From assembly GCA_032164245.1 (NCBI GenBank), contig JAVMKO010000002.1:89913340-89977339 (forward strand): a DNA stretch of 64,000 bases, read 5' to 3'. A program made the translations under genes and the position numbers. This document shows, one piece after another, positions 43,973 to 55,900 of the stretch. Each line of letters starts with the position of its first letter. The stretch's first letter is position 1. This DNA is from Sternotherus odoratus. Lineage: Eukaryota; Chordata; Testudines; Kinosternidae. Below the pieces are notes generated by a model. The model was not told the DNA's origin. It saw only the letters and a program-made list of their open reading frames with translations, and searched no databases.

Positions 43973-46900
43973 GTAGGAGTTTACTTCTTATGTTAATGTC
44001 TGAATTGTGCACAGTGAATGAAGCAAACGTTACTGATTTTTGTGATAGAAATAGGCTGAGAAAAGGAGATTGTTGCTGTTCCTCACTGAGAAGAGTTCTT
44101 GTGACATAACTCTTTCTGATAGCAGAAAAAGGACTTTATACAGAGGCTGTTCAAAAGAGATTTCTGGCCACTGCAGCTAGGTTGCTGGTGAGGGTGGAGG
44201 AAAGGTTTCAAGAAACCCTTCCCTATCTATTCGGGATCAGCCATAATTAGGTTCAGGTGCTGGGGCATGCAAAGGAAACAGAGCACTATTAGAGGCATAT
44301 CTAGGGGCTTGTCCTCACTAGTGGGGGGGATTGACGGCAGATATGAACGTAGCTGAAGTTTGCGTATTTGCTGCCGATTTACCGCCCGTCCCCATGGCGG
44401 TGGCAGTCGGCGGCGCGCTCCCCCGTCGACTCCAGCTTGCGCCTCCCGGCGAGCTGGAGTTCCAGAGTTGACAGGGGAGCCGCGGGTGATCGATTTAACG
44501 AGATGCGTTAAATCGGTCGCCAGAAGATTGATCCTGGACTGCAGGAGTGAAGACGAGCCCTAGATAGGAGCAGGGCCATTTGCACCAGCAGCACCGTGGT
44601 AGAGAAAAAGCACTGATTGCACCTGTTGTTTAGGTGGAGCAGGTCCTCACAGGTGCCTATGAAAGGCACAATGTTTTGAAGGATCAGTGTTTCCAAACCT
44701 GAGAGGTGAGACCTGATCAAGCCACTGTGCATGGAAAATAAAAATGCATTTTTTTCAGGTAAGTAGAATTTCTTTTCACAAAAACACGGTGTAGGGAAAT
44801 GCTATAAGCAAACAAATGAAAAGTAGTATTCTCAATACTACCTCGTTCTCGTCCATCATTTTATTTCAGATGTTGGCAGTGTTAGCACAGACACTACCGA
44901 ACAAAGGTTAAATGCACCTTTATTTTGCCAGAGGCCTAATAGTTTTTTGAATTGTGGCTGTGGAGATACTGGCAGAATTTACATTATTGGTATTCAATAA
45001 ATTAATAGAGGAATTATTTGGACATTGTTTATTATTAAGATTTTTTTATATAATGCTTTTATCCAAAGCGCTTTACAATACTTAGTTGCAAACAACATTT
45101 GGAAAGATCATTAAGTGGTTTGCCGAGACCATCAGCAATTTTAGAGTGCTCCATGAAAAAAAAAGTTTGAGAAGCACCTTCATAGGGTGTATATTACAAA
45201 CTTCTCTCTGCCCCTGAGGCAGTAGTTCCGAACAGTAAATTAGGGGTTAATGGATGTTGATTGTGTCCCTTCCCTGCCCTGCACATTTCCGTTTTCTTTG
45301 GCAGAAAACTCGGGGGCACTATCCCTGTTAGTGCCCTACCAAAACAGTTCAGTAAGGGTGTGGTTCTGTAAGGTGCCATACACCCCAATTGAACTGGAGA
45401 GTGTTCAGTGTCTTCCAGGAGATGCTCATTTTAACAGGTCAATGTAAGCTCACTCTGGTGCGTGACCGTGATATAGCCTTTTGTAATTCCTTCAAGGTGA
45501 ATTGTCTGTGGCTCAAAAAGCTTGTTAGATGTTGGTGTTAAAGATTTTAGCTTTTCTGTCTCTGGTTCTCTGAACTAGTAAGAATTATGAAGTGTGTTGC
45601 ATTTTCCTAACAGTCCTCAGCATGGATGCATTGTCTTCCAGGGCTATTTTTTTAAATCAAGTTGTTTGCTATTTGAGTTGACTCTTTCACTACCCAACTC
45701 GACTTTGCAAGATAAGGGTGTGATGCAGTGTGCTTGAGAGAGAAAAGTAGTTATTGGAAGGTGTAAAAAAGAGGCAGAACAGTCCTCTCCTTTGTCGAAG
45801 GCTTTGAGATGAGATACCTTGACCTGTACTCTGGATGGTTCTATTTGTGTTTTTGTTAGCTGGCTGAATTAGTTTGGGAGGTGGCTGTTTTTTGTTGAGA
45901 GCATTTTTGGTTTTTGTAAAGAGGATATATATAATATATATAAAATATATAAATGGAGATATACCAATCTCCTAGAACTGGAAAGACCTTGAAGGTCATC
46001 GAGTCCAGTCCCCTGCCTACACTAGCAGGATCCGCCTGCCTACACTAGCAGGATTGCCCTAAATGGCCCCCTCAAGGATTGAACTCACAACCCTGGGTTT
46101 AGCAGGCCAATGCTCAAACCACTGAGCTATCCCCCCACCCCCAACAGCAGACACTGAGATCAGTCAGTACTGACCCTTGCTGTGTGACCGGATGTAACAC
46201 TGATTCATACGATGAGCTTTGAGCCCGGTGTGGCAATGAATATTGGTGTCTTACTGTCACGGCTACGTATCATGCCTTTGACACTCAACACCTCCCATGC
46301 TTGGATCAATTGACTTCATGAAACTCTGGTTGCAACTTATTTCTCCTTTATCTCACTAAGGCGATGTCTACACTACAATTTTAAATTGACCTGTGTGTGC
46401 CCTTGTTGCCAAGAAGGCTAATGGCATATTGGGCTGCATTAGTAGGAGCATTGCCAGCAGATTGAGGGAAGTGATTAGTCCTCACCATTCGGTGAGGCCA
46501 CATCTGGAGTATTGCATCCAGTTTTGGGACACCCACTACAGAAAAGATGCGGAGAAATTATAGAGAGTCAATGGAGGGCAAGAAAAATGACCAGGGGGCT
46601 CGGGCACGTGATTTCTGAGGAGAGGCTAAGGAAACTGGGCTTGTTTAGTTTGCAGAAGAGAAGAGTGAGGGGGATTTGATAACAGCCTTCAACTACCTGA
46701 AAAGGGGCGGGGGGGGGGGGGGGGAGGAGTGTTTCCAAATAGGATGGAGCTTGGCTGTTATCAGGTGGCAGATGAGAGAACAAGGAGTAATGGTCTCAAG
46801 TTGCAGTGGGGGAGGTCTAGGTTGGATATTAGGAAACACTATTTCACTAGGAGGGTGGTGAAGCACTGGAATGGGTTACCTAGGGAGGTGGTGGAATCTC

Positions 46901-49900
46901 CATCCTTAGACGTTTTTAAGTTCAGGCTTGACAAAGCCCTGGCTGGGATGGGTTAGCTGCTTGGCCCTGTTTTGAGACCTCCTGAAGTCTCCGCTTCCCA
47001 GCGTAATCTTCTATGATTCTATGAGTTACAGCCACGGCAGTAATTACTGTGGTGGCTGATATTCACAGTACCCTTCTCCTGTCGGTGGTGTGCATCCTTG
47101 CGAGGAGCACTTCCACCGATTTGAATTGGGGCAGTGGGGGAGGACTGTGAGCCAGGGTTCTTGGCTCTGTGCAGCTCTCCACCGGGAGCCCAGCTGCCTC
47201 CCCCCAGAGTTCTCCTCTCCCCACTCCCCTGCGAGCTTTGATCTTGCCTCCAGAGGGATGATCTGCACTCGGAGTCTGGTTGGCTGCCATGCTCCCAGTG
47301 GGGAGCCAGGATCCTGGTGGGCAGCAGGGCTCCCAGTGGGGAGCCCATACTGGGAGCGGAGGCCTGGCTGGGGAGCCAGGAGCCAGCTTTCTTGCCGGGA
47401 GCCATGAAATAGACAAGAATGATCATCAACCACCAATGCAAGGAACACAAAGTGTCTGCAGACACTGCCTCGCCATAACTAAACCAACAGAAGCCTTACG
47501 CCTCTTCTCAAGGTGGTTTTATTATGTCAGCAATAAAGGGGAATTACACTGGTGGGAGGAGCATTTCAGTGTGTGCACCTCCACTGTGGTGATGTTAGCA
47601 AAACTCGGCTTTTTTCAAAACTGTGTAGTGTAGACAAGGCATCTAAAGTATGTATGAGTCTCTTATATTGTAGACTGTTGCCACTGATATCCATTAATTG
47701 ACAAAATCATTTTATGTTGAATGAAGTCTAAATTATTCTAGCCATTCTAACTATCAGGAGTGGTTGTGCTAATGCATTCCAAAATTGATGTTATATTTAT
47801 TTATATCTCGTGTAACTACAAAATGCCATTCCAGCTGAACAAAAGTGGGGGGTGTACAGCTCTCTCATTGATAAAGACAGCATGCATTGGTTACCTTACC
47901 ATCTGTTAGGACCGGAAGATATTGTGACGGGCAATCTCTAGGAAGTGCAGTTGCGTTTCTAAGTCAACTCCAGGAGAGTGCATAATGGTGGTATTATCTG
48001 AGAATGACCTTGCTGTTATCTGTGTGTTTGGGTACCAGTTCCCAGCTGCATGAGTGTTTACCCTCTCTGTGTGAGAATGAATGCGTGGGAAACCAAATGG
48101 GGAAACTAAGGCAGGACTGCATAACCAACAAGTGTGTAACCAATCAGTTTGTTGCTTGCTATTAATGAGATGAGTATGTATGAGATGCAAATGAGCATGG
48201 GTATATCTGTGCTGACACACCTCTTTGGGTTGGGCTTCCTCTTTGGGCACTCTGAACACCGCCCGAGCGTGTCAGTCATCTTGTATTGCGGCCGTGCTGG
48301 CAGATAAGCCCCCCAGCACGAAATGCTGCCCCCTCCAATAAACTCACCACTTTCCAACTAGCCACCTGTGTGAGGCCTCGTTTCTCCCGGCAACGAGATA
48401 AGCCCCCTGCAACACCATCATAGACACAACTGTTTGGTTGACAGTGCTATATATTGGATTAAATTGGCACTCTTGCAGAGACATCCTCCAACCTGGCATC
48501 ACAGTGATCTTACAAAATCATTTTATTGCAATTCATTTCTACTGGTGTAATAAAGCTCACAGGTACCATCATGCCTGACTCGCAATATTCAACCACTGTA
48601 TTTTCACACTGTGGTGTTTTGTTCTGAGATTAGTCTTTATAACAAAATCACAAAGATAGTTCAGTGTGTAGTCACAATTACAGGTGTTGTAGAACTCCCA
48701 TCTCCTTGCTATGGGCAATGAAGCAACCTCCCAATGCCGTTTACAAAGGCGCCATTCCCATTTCTCTATTTAATAACACACTTCTCCTGAGATTCCTACA
48801 AGCTGTGAGTTCTCAGCACACTATTGCCAACCTTATGTGCTCAAAAATCGCGAGTCAAACCCCCAAATATCACAGTTAGCCTAAAAATCATGAGACTAAA
48901 AATCTGGTTTCTTTTGATTTGCTTTCTGATTTTTGATGCTTTAGGGTTTTAAGAACTTTTATTCATAACCTCAGGGACTAGAAACTCTGTTTTGTTTTTT
49001 AAATGAAAGCCAAGATTTTCATGAAACACATGAATCCAGGAGCTGGGGCTTTAAGAAAAACTCCAAATATGCCGAGAGTCACAGTAAAATCCAGAGAGTT
49101 AGCAACACTGTAAACAAAACATGTCATTCTCTTCTGATCAATTGTGTTGTAAATAGGGTACTTTCCTCTGCAACACATCTCCTTTCTTCATGTGTGCAAA
49201 GTCACTTTACTCACTAGAGCTGCTGACTCTACTGAATAAAGTACATTTTTATAGCTGTTAGTATTGTAGTCAACATAGTTTATTGAGAGGGGACTAGAGT
49301 CTATTCCTTTTTGAGAGCATCAACAGAATTGTTTACTGAGTTCCAACCAGGTACAGCTGTGCAGGCCTACTGCTTGCAGTGAGGTTTCACGTGGTTCACT
49401 GAGGGCATAATTTTAAAACAATGGGCTTGTTCAGCACAACAGACAGTATAATTTGACCTGAAAGCAACAATTAAGAGTTTGATGCCTGGAGAGGAAAGAA
49501 CCCAGTTTGACTAGTCTAGATTGTCTAGAACCCAGATTGTCTAGTCTAGATTGTACATCAGGGGTCTCAAACATGCGGCCCGCGGGCCACATGTGGCCCG
49601 CCAAGCCCTTCCCTGTGACCCGCGAAGTCCCCGTCCCCCCACCCACCTCGTGCATTGCAAATGCAGCGCCGCTTTCTGAAGCGGCTGCCAGCACTGTCCC
49701 TTCCCAGGGGAAGGAAGGGGGAGGAGACAGAGGGCTCCTATTTGCCTCCCTCCAAGCATTGCACCCCCACAGATCCCATTGGCTGGGAACAGGGAACTGC
49801 GGCCAATGGGAGCTTCGTGGGAGTTGTCTGGAGGAAGCAAGAGCAGCACATGCAGGGGAACCCTCTGGGTGACTCCCTCTCTCCCCCAGGCTGCAGAGAC

Positions 49901-52900
49901 TGGTTGCAGCAGCTTCCTGGAGTGGAGCTGTATGGGGCCGGAGCCGCTCTAGGTAAGTGGCACCAGGCTGGAACTCGTACCCAGAACCCCTCCTGCACCC
50001 CAACTCCCTGCCCTGAGCCCCCTGCCCTGACCCACCTGCTGCACCCATCCCCCTGCCGCATCCCTCACCTCTCTTACACCCCACACACCAAATCTCTGCC
50101 CTGAGCCCCCTTCCACACCCTGCACACCTGCACCTCAACTCTCTGCCCTGAGCCCCTGCTGCATCCTGCATCCTTTCTGCACCCCCTGGGGGCAGGGAAG
50201 GCATGGGAAGAGGCGAGGCGGGGCAGGGCCTCATGGAAGGGGTGGAGTAAGGGCGGGACCAGGGTCAGTATCAGTGATGCGGCCCTCGGGTTAATGCACT
50301 AGTCCTCATGTGGCCCTCATGGTCATTTGAGTTTGAGACCCCTGTTGTACATGCAGGGCTTGGAAAGACCAACTTTTTAGTTTTTGATATTAAACTTATC
50401 AAGAGATAATAATAGCTGAACACCACACTGCCATTTTAGAGTCACTTTTCAGAACAGAACTGCATGTGAAGCTATTTCCTCCTCTGGATTTCATGGTGAG
50501 TCCTATCTCTGCAGCGTCGGTCTTTTTAGGCTATAGAGTTTCAGGGAGGGACTATCTTTGTCTATGGGCTTTACAGCACCTACCGTATGGATGTATTTTA
50601 AGTACATTTCAAATTGAATGAATTACTGACCATTCAAAAAAAAATCTATTTTTTTTTAGATTGAATCTATTTAAGGTATTTATATGGCCCCTGTTATCTG
50701 AGCATCTCTCAATCTGTAATATAGTTACTTTCACAACACTCTATGAGTTAGAGAAGTACCCTTATCCCCAGTTTTACAGCTGAGAAACCCAAGCAAAGAG
50801 AGGGTGAGTGATTTACCCAGGGTCAGACAAAAAATCAGTAGCAGAGCAGAGAACTGGACCTATGTCTCCCAAAATCCTGCCCAATATTACATAGGGATAC
50901 TGCGGATGAAGTGGGAAAGTAGCCTGTTCCGTCCCAAAGCATAAGCACCGCCGCAGGGAAAGATCCCACTAGGGTGACCAGATGTCCTGATTTTATAGGG
51001 ACAGTCCCGATTTTGGGGTATTTTTCTTATATATGCTCCTATTACGCCCCCCCTCCCCTCCCCGGTCCAAATTTTTCACACTTGCTGTCTGATCACCCTG
51101 GATCCCACCAAGTGCTCGAGAGTACTGGGGAAAAATCAAATCCATCTACTCCATCCATCCGTACTTCTTGATTTATCAGCAACAAACAGGGATCCTGGCA
51201 ACCCGTGCAATGAGAATGAACGGTCAAGTGAACCAATTGGAGGGGCTCAGCCCCTGATCTGGGGCCCTATAACAGAACTGTAAACAAACATCCCACAGAC
51301 TGCAGCTCTAATTACTGTAAAAGCTTTGCAGCCCATTGTTTGTAAATCTAAGTGCAATACTCTTGGTTTTGTCCCCAACGTCAAGGATTTGCTTTTATGT
51401 AATTTAGCATTTTTCTCTATTTGCTTTTTCCCTCCCCCGGTGTTTAAGATGCAATTAGAATGGTCTCTGAAGCAAGAAACAGGCCTTCTGCTTTCCCTGA
51501 AGTATCTCTGTGTAAAAGCTTACACGATTTCAGGGACATGGAGGTTCTAAGTAACATGGAAGCTGCCTGTGGAGAGAGAATGAAATCCTATTCCTGATGT
51601 GCAGAGGTGTACGCCATCCCCTCAGAAACTGATACAGTGACACGTTAGATTTTGATGAACTTCTGGCTTCTCTGGTTTTGAGGATAGTGATTTTTTTTTA
51701 ATAGATCCCTGCTAAGGCTGCTGGAGTTGAGCCTTTGTCAGCATTTATGTTACAAATCCTATTCTTCAGAGGCTTATAACTCAGCTGTGAAAATTGGCTC
51801 TGGCTTGAAAGTTGGAATTAAAGTTCTCCTCTTGGGAGACAGTTATTTTTTCTTTTCTTCCAGAATCTCATCAGAAGTGTCTCAGCCCTTTATGATGCTG
51901 GGGAAGGATAATAAAATACAGTATTTTGCACTTCTATTGCATCTTTTCTCTCAAAGGCTCCCAAAGCTCTGACCAAAATAAATGTACACGTAACACCACT
52001 GACCTGCAGCCACCTCTGAATGTGAAAGCCAGCCAGCCCACAGCACAGTGGTGTGGGGAGAGGAGATTTTGGCCTAGGATACAGGGGCAGTCCCCACCTT
52101 ACCCTACCCTTATGAAAACTAACACCGGATCTCCTGTGTTCATGTCAATTGTGCCCATGTGACCTCAGTTAAGGTCTGTTTCAAAAGATACTCGTATAGT
52201 AAACTACATGGAATTCCTGGAAGGATGAAAAGCTGAGTGACTGTAAAAATGGTGCCTCCTTATTCAGCAGATCTGTTCCCTGCATGTGTGTGAAAAGCTG
52301 TCTGCTGATTTTAGCTGGGGTGGGGGGAATTGTCTTTTTTCCTAAAGCTAGCCCCAAACAGCTCTGGGAGTGTGAGATTATTCTTTACTGGTTTCTGCGT
52401 TATCAACAGAATTATTAGCATCTGTGACAGGGCTACTTGTGCAACTCCATTATCTCCAAATTATGCCATCAGTTATGCCTGTGCAAGCCTGCTGTAGGTA
52501 TAAGGTAGCACCAGGGGTGAAAGTAACTTAAAGGACTTACCGGTTCGCTGGAGTCCTGAGCAGGGGTAGTGGCCTCAACTGGAAGAGGTGGGACCTTTAA
52601 ATCTTGATTTAAAGGGCCCAAGGATGTAAAGGTCTGGGGCTCTGGCTACGGTAACGATGGCTGGGTGCCCTGGGCCCTTTAAATCACCCCTGGAGCTACC
52701 AGCTGCAGGGGCCCTTTAAATGCCTGGGGAAGCCAGTAGGCTATAGCGCAGCGGCTCTTGCCCTTTTGCCTTACCGGGGCGTACCAGCTTACTTTCACCT
52801 CTGCGCAGCACAGATATAGGTGTATTTGGCCTACAGAACCTTTACTACTGGTGATGCTGCATGAGCCAGAAAGTTCACAGCATGATTTTGCAGCGCTGGC

Positions 52901-55900
52901 AACTAGGAAAAACGTCTTTTAAACTGTAAACTGAGCACACGTGATCTGTAAGTCATTCAGGCACTATACATGTGTAACTGCATGATGCTATTTTAGCACA
53001 GTCACTTTCCAGAGTGGAATGGCATGTTACTTTCTGACCACAACTGCCTGTAGGCACAGTTGTTTTTAAAAACTGCTTTAAATTTATGCCTGCAGTCAAT
53101 TGGGGTCACGGTTTTGCAGGCACAGGTGTTAAAACGTGACCATCTAAGTACCTAATTTTTTCAGCAAGTTTCTCACAAATCAGATAGACATCAAAATTCT
53201 CTCACTTGGGATCATTGTGAAGTACAGATGGGAAAACTGGCGATCCAGTTGAGTCCTCTTTGAAAGCTGGACTTTCATATCTCAGCTGAAACCAACCAAC
53301 CAAGAAAGGAAGTGTTGGGGCTGAAATTTCATCCTTGTATCACCCAGTTGTGCCCAGTTACTGCTTCAGACTCTACAATGGGCGCCCACTGAAGTCGGTG
53401 GCAAAGCTTCCTTTGACTTCATGAGGCTTTGGCGTAGGCCCAGTGGGCTCAGTTTTTCCTTGTCGGGAGTGATGCATATCACTGCATCTCTTGAAAAATC
53501 GGATACCCAATGGATTCTTCCATTCATATGTGCAGCAGCTGACTTTCCAAGATACTCAGGCCAGGTCTACACTATGAACTTACATGGGTATATATCTGTG
53601 TCGCTCAGGGGTGTAAAAACTTCACACCCATGAGCAACGCAGTTATACTGACCTGACCCCGGGCATAGCCAGAGCTATGTCGACCAGAAGGCTTCTCCCG
53701 TTGATATAGCTACCGTCTCTTGTGGAGGTGGACTGACTCTGCTGAAGGGGGGAAAAGGTGTCTTCCCTGTAGTGCTACAGTGGCACAGCTGAACTGTTGC
53801 ATCTTTTTAAGTGTAGCGTTTCCCTCAGTGTTGCGTGTTGCTCGATGCTGGGCACCACTGAACTTCTTGAGCCGATTTTCAGTTGGTCAGATTTGACACT
53901 GTTGTTTTTGTTGGCCAGATTTGACATCCGCGAGAGCATTGGGTACTCGGCCCATGTGAAAATCAAGCTACCGACTTATGCTGTAATGCTTAGACATAAC
54001 CAGGGTGAATGCCTGCTTATGCAGGGGAAATTGTAAAAGATCTAAAACATAAGTGTTCAATCTGGGGGCTGTGAACAGGTCCAGGATGGGCGTTGCTACT
54101 TTTCCTTTCTGACTGAATAGACGGGAAGGGGTCCTGAAACTCCTGCTTTTGTGACCTGGAGACACAGTATAGAAAAGATTGAGAACCACTGATCTGAAAC
54201 ACTTACTGCCCTCCGAGAGGCATAGGGTTGGCTAGGGCATGGAGATTGAACTATAGTTTGACAGGTAAAACTGATCCATGCTGTACCTATGCTGTGGGTA
54301 AATGGAGGACTTCAATCTGTTGGAATGTTGATCCACCATGTTGCATCAGCATGAAGTTCGCTTATAAAAAATATAGGCCACAGTTTTCAAAAGCGACTAG
54401 TGATAGAGGCAGTAGGGCCTAGTGGCTAGATCACTGGGACTCAGGAGACCAGGATTCTGTTTTCAGTTCTGCCACTGATCTGCTATGTGGCATTGGGTAG
54501 GTCACCTCACCTCTTTGTGCCTCAGTTTCCTCCACCTGTGAAGTGATGTTGACCTCCTGGGTAAAATGCTGATGACCAGTGCTATATAAGAGCTGGATTT
54601 CATTATTGTTGCTATTTTGGGTGCCTGCATATTTAGGTGCCCAACTTGAGAAACCTTAAAGGCACCTGGTTCACAGAAAGTGCTGAACATCCAAGTAACA
54701 AGTAATTTTTGAAAGTCTGGGCTTTATACCTATTTTTAACAAAGGGTTGTTTACTTCTTATTGTACACGAACCTGAGGCAGGCTTTTGTGTTACCCTACA
54801 AGAGTTTTGTTGTTTTTTCACATTCCCATTTATTATGCTTTTATCAAAGTGGACAAATATGTCTAAATCACACAGCAGCTAAACTGGTCTCCTGACTCCC
54901 AGGCCTCTCCTTTAACCATGAGCTCCCGTGGCTGCCCTCTCAGAAGCTGGGTAGCACATTTGAAGTAATGATTCATGGTAAGTGTTTTCATGGACCTCTG
55001 CAACATCATCCCTGATAGTCTCAGAGGTGAATGGGAATGTGGAGGAACTAATTATAGGCTACTTGGGGTGGGAGAGAAGAATGAAAATAAGTGTGTCTCC
55101 TGGGATACTGATAAGCTGAAGAATCGCACACTGCTGTAGTTACATTGTACAGGAACTGTTACTTTAAATTCATGTTCCCTTGAATAGACATCTTTCAGGA
55201 AGTGTCAAATACAGGCACGTACAAAACCCCAGCACTGTATTAAACTGTAGCTGTAGTCAGAAAAGTGCTGCTGTAAATATGCTCTTTTGGTATCTTATTA
55301 AATGTTTTCCATTTGCAAGTCAAAATATTTTTTTATCTTTAAGTATCAGTACTGCAAACTCAGGGAAAAATCCTGCCTTGCCATCTCTCTGTCATGCTGT
55401 GAGGGTGTGGGGGTGGGGGACAGTAGCAGTCGAGCAGAGGGTCTGCCTGTCCAAGGGCCAGTGCTGACTGGGGATACCATACTTTGCAGTGCACCTTGCT
55501 CATTCAGGTCCAGTTTGGGATCCTCTTACTCCCATTAAGCAGCACCTTACTCCCCAAGGAGTCCCGTGAAGTCAATGGGGCTGCTCCTGGGATATGCTGT
55601 TTATCATAAATAAGGTTATCTGTATTAAGTATAGAAAGAGTTGTGGGCAATTTTCCAGAGTGTTTCTGCCAATTTCAACATGTTTTCACGGGGGCCTGGG
55701 CATAGGCAAGCTGACCATATCTCCTTGGAGCTATGAAGCACTGTCAGGCATGGTAGTTCTCAGCCCCCTTGCTTAGCACTCAAGGAAGTGCCGGGTTTAT
55801 ATGCTGGCCTCTCTTCCTGCTCCCTTCCTCCCCCCCCCCCACTAGTACAATAGAGGGTAGGATTTTATCCTTAACCATGGATCTGACATTCAAGCTGTTT

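Noticed and set aside
46075..46137. tRNA gene on the minus strand
   Set aside because: A and B boxes are present, but the cloverleaf is degraded and the sequence continues into a CR1-like SINE tail.
47019..47465. Three overlapping minus-strand frames above 110 codons
   Set aside because: They lie in the interior of a GC-rich MITE; frames overlap in all phases and none resembles a protein.
49431..50234. 267-codon minus-strand open frame
   Set aside because: It runs through the GC-rich hAT element at 49559-50344 and its flank; no domain, no splice context, and low-complexity Gly/Arg/Cys composition.
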